A DNA stretch of 64,000 nt from Fodinibacter sp963834965 (GTDB lineage: Bacteria; Actinomycetota; Actinomycetes; Actinomycetales; Dermatophilaceae): NCBI GenBank assembly GCA_963834965.1, contig CAWIEI010000017.1, positions 62,001 through 126,000 of the forward strand, in the 5' to 3' direction. The position numbers were made by a program, and so were the translations under genes. The notes beneath the pieces were generated by a model. That model was not told where the DNA came from, made no database searches, and saw only the letters and a program-made list of their open reading frames with translations. Position 1 is the first letter of the stretch. Each line of letters opens with the position of its first letter. Positions 9,434 through 17,415 of the stretch are shown one piece after another.

Positions 9434-11706
9434 CGTCGACCATCGAGAAGACCCGGTCGAAGCGCTCGAGCGCGTCGTCGATGACGGCATCGGTGTCGGC
9501 CATCGAGGTGTAGAGCCGCGAGCCGGCCAGGGTGATGATGCCGTTCGCCGTGTAGGCCGCGCCCATCTGCTCCATCAGCTGCTTGCGGGTCTTGTTCTCC
9601 TTGAAGAGCTTGACCGGGTTGTGCATGTCGAGCAGCATCACGCCGCTGCACTCGAGGTGCACGATCGAGCCCTGGTTGTAGACGACGTATGGCAGTGCGT
9701 GCTTGCTGACCAGGCGCTGGAGCCCGGCGGCCAGCCGGTCGCCGGCGCGGCCCGCGACGACCGGGGCGTTGGTGCGGGCCATCTCCTCGATGGCGAAGTA
9801 GCCGGCGGCGCAGGACAACGGATTGGCGGAGAGCGTGCCGCCGACCTGCACGTGGGCGCCGCTCTTGCCGTCGAGGCCCGAGCCGAAGACCGCCATGACC
9901 TCCTCGCGGCCACCGACGCCGCCGGCCATCGGGTAGCCGCCGGAGACCGCCTTGCCGAGCACGGTGAGGTCGGGGGTGACGCCGAAGTAGCCTGCGGCAC
10001 CGCCCATCCCGACCCGGAAGCCGGTGACGACCTCGTCGAAGACGAGCAGGGCGCCGAACTCGTCGCACAGCTCGCGCACCCTGGCGTTGAAGTCCTCGGG
10101 CGCCGGCCGGGTGCCCGACTCGGGCCCGAGCGGCTCGAGCACCACCGCGGCGGTGCCACCGCGCACCCGGTTCTCGATCAGCTTGCGCCGCAACGCACCC
10201 AGGTCGTGCGGGAAGGCCTCACGGGTGGCGCTGGTGGCGCCGAACGGGATGCCCTTGGCGTTCATCCGGAAGGTGCCGGGCACCCGCAGCCCGTAGACCA
10301 GGGTGTCGGACCAGCCGTGGTAGGCGCCGCCGACCTTGATGACGACCGAGTGGCCGGTGTGCGCACGGGCGGCCCGCACCGCGGCCATGACGGCCTCGGT
10401 GCCGGACCCGAGCGAGCGGTACATCTCGATGTGCGGCAGGTAGCGGTGGATCGACTCGGCGAGCTTGAGCTCGTACTCGTGGAACAGCCCGGTCACCGGG
10501 CCCGACTCGCGCACCACCTCGGCGACCCGGTCGTTGACCGGCGCGTAGTTGCTGCCGAGCAGGGTCGGGCCGCCGGCCTGGAGGAAGTCGATGTAGACGT
10601 TGCCGTCGCGGTCGGTGAGGTGGGCACCCTCGGCCCGGTCGATGGCCAGGGGGAAGGGGTGGTTGAAGGCCAGGTTGTGCTGCACGCCGCCGGGGATGCG
10701 CGACTTGGCCCGGTCGGTGAGCTGCTTGCTGCCCTGACACTTGGTCTCGAACCACTCGAGCACGTCGCCCAGGGCGTCGTGGCGCAGTCCGCGCACCGGT
10801 TGGTCGACCAGCGCCTTCAGCCGCGCCATGGTGTCGTCGACATCGGGGTAGCTGCTGATCGCGTAGCCCAGGCGGGCCGACTCGGCGCCAGGAGCCTCGA
10901 CGGCAGCGACGGGCGCGGCCCCAGTGAGGGCCTCGCGCCGGGCCGCCACGTCGAGAGCCGCGCGGTCGGCGCTCGGGAGCGGCACGGCATCCGGAACCTG
11001 TTGTGCGGGAACCGACTTGGTGATCTGGGCGGCGATCCGCTTCTCGTCGGTGCGTAGCTTGGCGAAGGCGATCTCGCGGATGGCCGTGGGGATCCTGTAG
11101 ACCTTGCCCGACTCGGTGGCCAGCGCCATCAGGTAGGCGATGGAGACCTTCTCGAGCAGCGCCATGTTGAACACGGCGCGCTCGGGGTCGGTGCCGACGG
11201 CCACGATGCCGTGGTTGGCGAGGATGAACGCGTTGTCACCGCTGGTGATCTTCTTCTGCACGTTCTTCGCCAGGATGCCGGTGCCCGAGGGCGCGTAGTC
11301 GATGATCGCCACCTCCCGGCCGAGGAAGCGCACCTGCTCGTCGGTGAGCGCCGGGATCGGGCGGCGCAGCACGGCGAGTGCTGAGGCGTAGGGCTGGTGG
11401 GTGTGCACGATGGCGTTGACGTCGGGCCGGGCACGGTAGATGTTGGCGTGCATGCCGCACTCGATCGACGGCGCGAGCCCGGCGGCGGCGCGGTCGGCAT
11501 CCGGCACGTGCTGGCCGTCGAAGTCGACGATGCAGACGTCCTCGACCCGCATCCGGTCGTAGGAGTAGTTGCTCGGGGTGACGGCGTAGAGCCGTCTGCC
11601 CCGACACCCGCACCGAGACGTTGCCCTCGGTGGCCTTGAGGTAGCCGCGCTCGAGCATCGTGCGACACATGTCGATGACGTGCTGGCGGGCGGAGACGTG
11701 CTCCAC
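9426..11706 (-). pseudogene. Class II aldolase / class III aminotransferase fusion, one +1 frameshift
   Basis: The start GTG 11706 follows AGGAGGACC. The reading VEHVSARQHVIDMC...EGNVSVRVSG breaks at a GGGG run (11599-11602, minus strand). Removing one G restores VSGRRLYAVTPSN and about 759 continuous codons. Residues 1-215: class II aldolase/adducin fold (EGNVSVR; HTHQPY; LANHGIV with zinc-ligand histidines). Residues about 330-759: class III PLP aminotransferase of the glutamate-1-semialdehyde aminomutase type (RIPGGVQHN, GSGTEAVMAAVRAARA, FDEVVTGFR, and LGKAVSGGYP with the PLP lysine). First gene of the operon with MFS and FGGY kinase. The rest of the sequence is well preserved, so a sequencing error or a recent mutation are both possible. 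Confidence 0.85.
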
Positions 11707-11760
11707 GGGGTCCTCCTGTCGGGCTCGGGCGGGGTCGCCCGGGACAAGGGTGCCAGCATC

Positions 11761-11778
11761 TCTGGACGAATGTCCAGA
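11761..11778. promoter_or_regulatory. TetR operator candidate, perfect 18-bp palindrome
   Basis: TCTGGAC-GAAT-GTCCAGA is a perfect 7+4+7 inverted repeat between the divergent fusion gene and the TetR gene. A CACAAT box at 11786-11791 would place transcription start at about the ATG of the regulator (11798), suggesting leaderless, autoregulated transcription. The site also lies 55-72 nt upstream of the fusion gene start, so it could control both directions. Confidence 0.75.
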
Positions 11779-11797
11779 CTCTTGGCACAATCGGTGG

Positions 11798-12418
11798 ATG
11801 CCGATCCGACCAGCCACCCACCGGGCCAGCGGCCGGGCCCGCCGGGCCGCCCTGCTCGACGCCGCGGTCGAGGAGATCGCCGAGCAGGGCGTGGCCGGGG
11901 TGACCCACCGGGCGATCGCGGCCCGGGCCGGCATGTCGACCTCGACGACGAGCTACTTCTTCTCCTCGCTCGACCAGCTGGTGGCCGCCGCGCTGCACGT
12001 GGTCGGCGAGCGCATCGTGCAGCGGGTGGATGCCGTGACGGCCGAGGTCGCCGAGGCCGACCTCGGCCCACAGGAGGCGATCGACCGCTTCGTCGACGCC
12101 GTGATGTCCGAGCCGGAGCCCGACACGGTGGCCCAGTTCGAGATCTACCTCGAGTGCCGGCGCCGGCCGCAGCTGCAGCCGACCGCGCACCGGATCATGG
12201 CGAGCATCGAGCGCGGGGCGGCGGCGTCGCTGCAGGCGCTGGGCATCGCGGACGCCGAGCAGCGCGCGCCGATGGTTGTGGCACTGCTCGACGGGCTGGC
12301 CCTGCACCGGCACGCCCGGCCCAGGCCCGCCGACCGGCAGCTGCTCACCGAGGCGCTGTACTCGCTGCACCGCGGGTTCGTGGAGGCCGACGCGCAGGCC
12401 GCGGCCGCGCGCTCCTGA
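11798..12418 (+). CDS. TetR-family transcriptional regulator
   Basis: 206 aa one-component regulator. The N-terminal helix-turn-helix (about residues 15-60: RRAALLDAAVEEIAEQGVAGVTHRAIAARAG, then TSTTSYFFSSLDQLV) is typical of TetR; the C-terminal ligand domain is poorly conserved, as usual. The ATG at 11798 is supported by family alignment of the N-terminus and by a promoter-like box 7 nt upstream. It lies divergent from the aldolase/aminotransferase-MFS-kinase operon with a palindromic operator between, so it most likely represses that operon and itself. The effector is probably the operon's substrate or an intermediate. Confidence 0.9.
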   Translation: MPIRPATHRASGRARRAALLDAAVEEIAEQGVAGVTHRAIAARAGMSTSTTSYFFSSLDQLVAAALHVVGERIVQRVDAVTAEVAEADLGPQEAIDRFVDAVMSEPEPDTVAQFEIYLECRRRPQLQPTAHRIMASIERGAAASLQALGIADAEQRAPMVVALLDGLALHRHARPRPADRQLLTEALYSLHRGFVEADAQAAAARS

Positions 12419-12442
12419 CGCGGTCGCGCACGGCTGTCGACC

Positions 12443-12490
12443 GGTCACGACATGCCCGGGATCGAGCGTTCTCGTCGGCGTGTCGTGACC
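12443..12490. terminator. Hairpin between convergent genes
   Basis: GGTCACGACA (12443-12452) pairs perfectly with TGTCGTGACC (12481-12490). It lies between the end of the TetR gene and the end of the convergent VOC gene, so it could terminate both. There is no U-tract. Confidence 0.5.
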
Positions 12491-12519
12491 CCTCGACTGG
12501 TGGGCCGACCCGCTGGCCC

Positions 12520-13033
12520 TCAGAGCACCTGGTTGCCGTACATCTCGCCCAGGGGGTCGGCGATCAGCTCGATGCGGGCACCGTCGGGGTCGCGGAAGTA
12601 GACCGACACCCCGCTGTGCACCTCGTGCTCGACCCCGGCCTCGCCCAGCCGCTCGACCAGGGCCTGCCACTTCTCGGGCTCGACCGAGATCGCCATGTGG
12701 TGCAGCCCGCCGAGCACCTCGGCGTAGGGCCTCACGTCGAGCCCGGGGAAGTCGAAGAAGGCCAGCAGGTTGGAGTTGCCGATGTCGAAGAAGAAGTGCG
12801 ACGAGCCCGGGATAGTCGCGGTTCTCGATCAGCTCGGTCAGCGGGAAGCCGAGCACGTCCTGGTAGAAGCGCACGGTGCGCTCGACGTCGCTGCTCACCA
12901 GGGCGGTGTGGTGCAGGCCGCGAGCGGTGGATGCCGGGCGCGCGCCGGTGGGGCGCAGGTGGGCCTCGCGGATCTGCTGCCGGCGCGCCTCGAGCTCGGC
13001 GGGGCTGGGCACGGCGGGGTCGGTCGTCGTCAT
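12520..13033 (-). pseudogene. VOC-family (glyoxalase/dioxygenase fold) protein, one +1 frameshift
   Basis: The start ATG 13033 follows CAGGAGAACCG and overlaps the dehydrogenase stop (ATGA). The first part ends in LIENRDYPG. After one extra base in the GGG/CCC run at 12806-12811 the frame moves on as SSHFFFDIGN, then HHMAISV, VYFRDPDGARIELIAD. The restored protein is about 170 aa with the two betaalphabetabetabeta modules of the vicinal-oxygen-chelate fold: metal ligand candidates are His in GLHHTALV, His in GLHHMA and Glu in RIELIAD. It is in an operon with a maleylacetate-reductase-like enzyme, which suggests aromatic ring cleavage chemistry, but this is inference. Confidence 0.8.
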
Positions 13034-14127
13034 CGGTTCTCCTGCATCTCGTGGGGTGGCCGGTCGGTGCTGCCGATGGGGGTGCCCTGCGTCGCCCGGG
13101 TGAGGAGCCCGGCGATGCCGTCGCGGGTGACCGGCCGCGGGTTGGGGTAGGGCCGGGCGGTGGCGAGGTCGGCGGCGCGCGGGACGTCGGCGAGGGTGAA
13201 GCCCAGGGCATCGAGGCGCACCGGGCCACCGAGCTCGGCGACCAGCGACTGCAGGCCCGACGGCGCGTCATCCACACCGAGCGCGGTGGCGGCAGCGTTC
13301 ATCGCCTCCGGTGCGGCCGGGGCGTTGTAGGCCATCGCGTGCGGCAGCACCACCGTGTGGGTGGGCGCGTGCGGGAGGCCGAAGCTGCCGCCGAGCGTGT
13401 GGCAGAGCTTGTGGTGCAGGCCCATGCCGACGGCCTCGAGGCACCGGCCCGCCAGCCACGCCCCGCGGAGCAGGTCGGCGCGCGCCTCGAGGTCGCCGGG
13501 GTCGCGCCGCAGCGAGCGCAGCCCGGCGGCGAGGGCGGCCAGGCCGTCGACGGCCAGCCGGTCGGTCTCGCGGGTGCGGTCGGGGGCGTAGAGCGCCTCG
13601 ACCGCGTGCGCCATCGCGTTCACCGCGCTCGTGACCGTGACGGGCCACGGCAGCGTGCTGGTCAGCGCCACGTCGTACACGACCACCCGCGGCAGGATCT
13701 CCGGCCCGGTGCGGGTCACCTTCTCGCCGTTCGCCGTCTCGCCGAGCAGCGACGTGACCTCCGAGCCGGCGTAGGTCGTGGGCACCACGAGGTGGGGCAG
13801 GCCGGTGCGGGCCGCCAGCGCCTTGCCCAGCCCGATGGTCGAGCCACCGCCCACCGAGACCACCGAGTCGGCATCCAGCTCACCCAGCCGGGCCAGCGCG
13901 GCCTGCGTCGCCTCGACCGGCGTGTGCGGGGCGGCGCCGTCGAAGATGCCGACCGCGGCCTCGCCGAGCACGCCGGCCACCCGCTGTGCGAGGCCCCGCT
14001 GGCCGGGGGTCGAGAGCACCAGCGCGCGGTGGCCACCCATCCGTCGCAGCTCGTCGCCCACTCGCGCGAGCGTGCCCGTGCCGAAGACGGTCCGCGGTGC
14101 GGGGGTGTCGTGCTCGAAGGAGTGCAT
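13030..14127 (-). CDS. Iron-containing alcohol dehydrogenase, maleylacetate reductase type
   Basis: 365 aa group III (iron-type) dehydrogenase. Start ATG 14127 (MHSFEHDTP) has AGGA 9 nt upstream. NAD(P)-binding GGGSTIGLGKA, the TTYAGSEVT segment and the metal-binding histidine motifs AMAHAVEALY, KLCHTLGG and THTVVLPH are visible. Size and motifs fit maleylacetate reductases, which reduce maleylacetate to 3-oxoadipate in chloroaromatic and hydroxyquinol degradation. The overlapping downstream VOC gene would be a natural partner for ring cleavage. No canonical hydroxyquinol dioxygenase is present in the window, so the pathway assignment is tentative. Confidence 0.85.
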   Translation of the reverse strand: MHSFEHDTPAPRTVFGTGTLARVGDELRRMGGHRALVLSTPGQRGLAQRVAGVLGEAAVGIFDGAAPHTPVEATQAALARLGELDADSVVSVGGGSTIGLGKALAARTGLPHLVVPTTYAGSEVTSLLGETANGEKVTRTGPEILPRVVVYDVALTSTLPWPVTVTSAVNAMAHAVEALYAPDRTRETDRLAVDGLAALAAGLRSLRRDPGDLEARADLLRGAWLAGRCLEAVGMGLHHKLCHTLGGSFGLPHAPTHTVVLPHAMAYNAPAAPEAMNAAATALGVDDAPSGLQSLVAELGGPVRLDALGFTLADVPRAADLATARPYPNPRPVTRDGIAGLLTRATQGTPIGSTDRPPHEMQENR

Positions 14128-14227
14128 GGTCCGTCCTGGGGGTCGTGCCCCGATTCTGGCCCACGGGCCGCGCCGAGTGCCATGCCTGAGGTGACGGGCC
14201 TGAGGTGACGGGCCTGACCAGCGGAAC

Positions 14228-14275
14228 GCACCGGGCCCGAACGCCACCGAGAAGGGGGACGTCCGGGCCCGGTGC
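14228..14275 (-). terminator. Terminator of the beta-helix gene
   Basis: GCACCGGGCCCG (14228-14239) and CGGGCCCGGTGC (14264-14275) form a perfect 12-bp stem with a 24-nt loop, beginning 14 nt past the stop of the minus-strand beta-helix gene. Confidence 0.7.
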
Positions 14276-14289
14276 AAGGAGCCCTCGGC

Positions 14290-16191
14290 TCAGGGGAAGT
14301 CGACGACCGTGACCGGCACGTCGGGGTTGGCGATGGTCGAGGACCCGCCGACGCCGTTGACCACGTTGCGGATGCCGCCCTTGCCGTTGGCCGGGTCGAG
14401 GAAGATCGTCAGCAGGTCGTGCAGGCGCACGCCCGGTGTCTCGGGCACCTCGAACGCGTTCTCGGCGAAGATGTCGACGCCTTGGTTGAAGAAGCTGTAC
14501 GACCCCATGCCGGTGCCGGTGAAGTGCTTGACCTTGCGCCCGACCAGCAGCGCCGGGTAGCCGTCGTGGCCGCGTGCGGACCGCCAGGCCGCCTGGCTCG
14601 GCGGGTCGTACGGCAGCTCGTTCTGGAAGAACGTGACGCTGCCGTGCTCGCCGTTCCAGATGACCTCGGTCTTCTGGTAGTGCTCGACGAACAGGCCGGT
14701 CGCGGTGACGTGGTCGCCGTTGACGACCAGCCCGGTGTCGGCCGTGTTCAGGGTCCAGCCCACGCCGTTGCCGTGGTCGGCGCGCCAGGCCCAGATGTCG
14801 TCGAGGATCACGTGGTCGCTGTTGACCTCGAGGCTGACGGTGGCCTTGCCGATGTGCGGCCCGCCGATGCGGAAGAAGACGTCCTGCAGGGCGGTCGGGT
14901 TGGCGGCGCTGCTCTTGCCGGCGTGCTCGCGCCCCTTGCCCTTGTCGCCGTGGCGGGTGCCCACCTGGAGCAGCACCGGCGAGTTCTTCGCCCCGGCGTC
15001 GAAGGTGACGCCGGCGATGTCGACGCCGGGCACGTCGGCGACCGTCATGGCCGCCCTGCCGGTGGTCGGGGTGAGGCTGGCGAGGCCGAGGCCCAGCACG
15101 ACCGTGTCGGCCCGCTTGACCTCCAGGGTGCGGTCGAGGTCGTAGACCCCCGGCGTCAGCAGGAGGTTGCGGCCGCGGGCCAGCTCACGGTTGATGTCCT
15201 TCGCCGAGTCCGAGGGGCTGGCGACGAAGAACTTGCTCAGCGGGATGGAGCGGCCCGGCGTCGAGCCAGCGCCCCAGGTCACGCCGCTGCTGTCGGTCGC
15301 GGGTGCCGGTACGAAGACGTTGTAGGCGCCGGAGCCGTCGACGTAGAGGTAGGGCTTCTCGCGGCTCGCTGACGTCGTCGCGACGGTCGTGTACGGGCCG
15401 CACCCGTTCGCGATGGCCGGGAAGCACTCGGCGGGGGCGCCGGCGGTGCCGGAGAAGACTTGGTTCCAGACGCCGTTGGTCCAGCCGTTGAGCTCGCTGT
15501 TGCGGGTGAAGAACTGCTGCTGCGACCCGTTGATGACCTGGGCATCAAACCGCGAGTCGGCGATGAAACCGCCACTGGCGAACGACGGCCCCGTGCAGTA
15601 GTCCATGAGCGTGGTCTGGCCCTTGACGTGCACCCGGCGCAGCGGCGCCGCCTGCGACACGGCCCAGAACTCGCCGCTGTAGCAGCCGAAGTCAGGAGTG
15701 GTGACGTTGATCGTGAGGTTGGACATCGAGCGCCAGAAGTTGTTCAGCGCGATGCAGTTGCCGTTGGTGCACTGGTTGCGCACGTAGACCGACCCGTTGA
15801 TGACGACATCGCCCGGGTCGCGTCCGAGGCCGGCGACCTCGGTGTAGTAGCCCACTTGGAAGTTCAGTGGCTGGGCCGCACTGCCGTAGGTGCCGGGCTT
15901 GAAGAGCAGGGCGTAGCGGGCACTGCCCATCTCGTTGCCCACCTGCTGCGCGGCGATGGCGTCGACCTTGGCCTGGATGTCGGCCACCGGCATCGAGGGG
16001 TCGAAGACCGTCACGTTCGGGCCGAACGAGGGACTGGGAGCGGTGCTCTGCACCGCGGCCGGCCCGGGAGCGGCGGCACCGGAGTCGGCGGTCACGACCG
16101 CGGAGCCGGCGGCCAGGGCGGTGGCCAGGAACAGCAGGGCCAGGGACCGGAGCCCTCGACGGCCGGGGCGGGTGTCTCCTCGTTGAGTCAT
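14290..16191 (-). CDS. Secreted right-handed beta-helix protein
   Basis: 633 aa. ATG 16191 follows AGAAGG and begins a signal peptide (MTQRGDTRPGRRGLRSLALL, hydrophobic core, then an Ala/Gly-rich cleavage region). The mature protein has repeated short beta-strand segments with Asn/Asp/Gly turns, such as GVDIAGVTFDAG, NSDHVILDDIWAWR and NGDHVTATGLFVEHYQ, typical of the pectate-lyase/GH55-like parallel beta-helix fold. A Lys/Gly/His-rich insertion (RHGDKGKGREHAGK) lies at about residues 405-420. It is likely an extracellular polysaccharide-active or polysaccharide-binding protein, related to proteins often annotated as adenylyl cyclase or coagulation-factor-like in Streptomyces. The catalytic function is unknown. 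Confidence 0.75.
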   Translation of the reverse strand: MTQRGDTRPGRRGLRSLALLFLATALAAGSAVVTADSGAAAPGPAAVQSTAPSPSFGPNVTVFDPSMPVADIQAKVDAIAAQQVGNEMGSARYALLFKPGTYGSAAQPLNFQVGYYTEVAGLGRDPGDVVINGSVYVRNQCTNGNCIALNNFWRSMSNLTINVTTPDFGCYSGEFWAVSQAAPLRRVHVKGQTTLMDYCTGPSFASGGFIADSRFDAQVINGSQQQFFTRNSELNGWTNGVWNQVFSGTAGAPAECFPAIANGCGPYTTVATTSASREKPYLYVDGSGAYNVFVPAPATDSSGVTWGAGSTPGRSIPLSKFFVASPSDSAKDINRELARGRNLLLTPGVYDLDRTLEVKRADTVVLGLGLASLTPTTGRAAMTVADVPGVDIAGVTFDAGAKNSPVLLQVGTRHGDKGKGREHAGKSSAANPTALQDVFFRIGGPHIGKATVSLEVNSDHVILDDIWAWRADHGNGVGWTLNTADTGLVVNGDHVTATGLFVEHYQKTEVIWNGEHGSVTFFQNELPYDPPSQAAWRSARGHDGYPALLVGRKVKHFTGTGMGSYSFFNQGVDIFAENAFEVPETPGVRLHDLLTIFLDPANGKGGIRNVVNGVGGSSTIANPDVPVTVVDFP

Positions 16192-16265
16192 GGCTGAACC
16201 TTCTACCTGCCGGCGCATTGGGGCAACCGCTGTCTATGGTCGGATCGGTCGGCCAAACCCCTAGG

Positions 16266-16665
16266 GTGACGCTCTCGCCACGTGTCCGGCTGGTGCTGGC
16301 CAGCGCGCTGATGCTGTTCACAAGATCCACACCGACCGGGCGTCGGACGGCAACGTGCGCATCGACGTCGACAACACCCCGCTGCAGACCACGGCGTCGG
16401 TCGCGCAGATCACCAAGGACTCGCCCTTCTACCTCCATCGTGCAGTTCGCCCTTCGCTGCGCGCCAAGGGGGTCGGTGAGACCACCACCACCACCACCAC
16501 CACCACCACCGCCGTCGGCGCCAACCTGCTCGGCGCGATGGTGGGTGGCGCGCTGGAGTACCTCGCGCTCATCCTCGGATTCAACGCGCGCTCCTCGTCG
16601 TGGCTGCCTGCTACAGCCTCGCCCTGTTCTTCGGGCGCAAGAACCTGGTTCCGGCCGGCGCCTAA
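16266..16665 (+). pseudogene. Decayed spermidine-synthase-like membrane protein
   Basis: Three fragments of one kind of protein follow in order but in different frames. GTG 16266 opens with TLSPRVRLVLASALMLF, the usual first helix of membrane-embedded spermidine-synthase-like proteins. A second piece reads IDVDNTPLQTTASVAQITKD. A third, VGANLLGAMVGGALEYLALI, ends after another frame change as VVAACYSLALFFGRKN and stops at TAA 16663. The intact family is several hundred residues long, so most of the gene is deleted. A (ACC)10 run lies just before the last piece. Confidence 0.55.
16481..16510 (+). repeat. (ACC)10 microsatellite
   Basis: Ten perfect ACC units lie inside the decayed gene; in the remnant frame they would encode a Thr run. 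It is the longest perfect trinucleotide run I see in the window. Confidence 0.95.
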
Positions 16666-17075
16666 CCCGGTGCGCCGTCGGGCAGCACAGCCGCGATGGC
16701 GCTGATCTCGATCAGCGCGCCCGGTACGCCGATACCGGCCACGAGCGCCGCGGTGACCAGCGGCGGCGCTCCCCCACCGGCGAGCCGCGGGGCGATGGCG
16801 CCGTAGGCGGTGCCCAGGTCGGCGTCGGCGTGGATCAGCACGGTCCACTGCACGACGTCGGCGAGCGAGGCACCGGCCGCCTCCAGCGCCACGACGGCGT
16901 TGTCGAGCGCCCGGCTCGACTGCTCACCGACATCGGGCGAGACGACCGCACCGGTGGCGTCGACGCCGTTCTGGCCGCCCACGTAGATGGTGGTCGCGCC
17001 GGCGGGGACGACGGCGACGTGGCTGAAGGCCGGGCTCACGACGAGCCCCTGGGGCTGTAGGCGGGTGATCTCCAT
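16662..17075 (-). CDS. RidA/YjgF-family protein
   Basis: 137 aa, normal length for the RidA superfamily of trimeric enamine/imine deaminases. Family landmarks: YVGGQNGVDATG near the N-terminal third, ALDNAVVALEAAGASLADVV, and the C-terminal LIEISAIAAVLP. The arginine that in canonical RidA binds the carboxylate of the 2-imino acid is not obvious (the usual ER-P-ARS region reads IGVPGALIEIS), so this may be a non-deaminating subfamily. ATG 17075 has only a weak Shine-Dalgarno. The end overlaps the decayed plus-strand gene by 4 nt. Confidence 0.85.
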   Translation of the reverse strand: MEITRLQPQGLVVSPAFSHVAVVPAGATTIYVGGQNGVDATGAVVSPDVGEQSSRALDNAVVALEAAGASLADVVQWTVLIHADADLGTAYGAIAPRLAGGGAPPLVTAALVAGIGVPGALIEISAIAAVLPDGAPG

Positions 17076-17133
17076 GCCGACCACCGTGCCACCGGCCACA
17101 GACACCGGGGGAATCGTCGACGGACGATCCAGC

Positions 17134-17295
17134 TCAGGCCGCCCTGCGCAGCAGGCGGATGACGGGCAGCTCGCGGTCGGTCTTCTCCTGGTAGCCCCCG
17201 AACTGCGCCGAGGCGGCGACGATCTGCCGCCACGCCTCCTCGCGTTCGGCCCGGTGCAGCTGCTCCGCCCACCGCGACGGGGCCGCCCACCCCGA
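17134..17295 (-). pseudogene. C-terminal remnant of a deazaflavin-dependent nitroreductase-like protein
   Basis: The frame ending in TGA at 17136-17134 reads EEAWRQIVAASAQFGGYQEK, then TDRELPVIRLLRRAA. This strongly resembles the C-terminal helix and strand of F420/deazaflavin-type nitroreductases. Upstream of about 17295 the similarity ends without an acceptable start or the cofactor-binding part. A truncated leftover is more likely than a real small gene. Confidence 0.5.
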
Positions 17296-17415
17296 CGACG
17301 TGTCGATCGAGGTGCCCGGCCCGATTTCCCGAACCGCCCGCGAGGTCGGGCCCGGGGCACTAGTTTGCGACCAGCCGGCCGTTCGAGAGCGCCGGCCCTT
17401 CCGAAGGAGTCAGCA

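Noticed and set aside
12520..14127. Complete hydroxyquinol pathway
   Set aside because: Only a maleylacetate-reductase-like gene and a VOC gene are present; no intradiol hydroxyquinol dioxygenase or monooxygenase lies nearby.
16481..16510. (ACC)10 as a phase-variation switch
   Set aside because: A trinucleotide unit does not shift the frame and the host gene is already destroyed.
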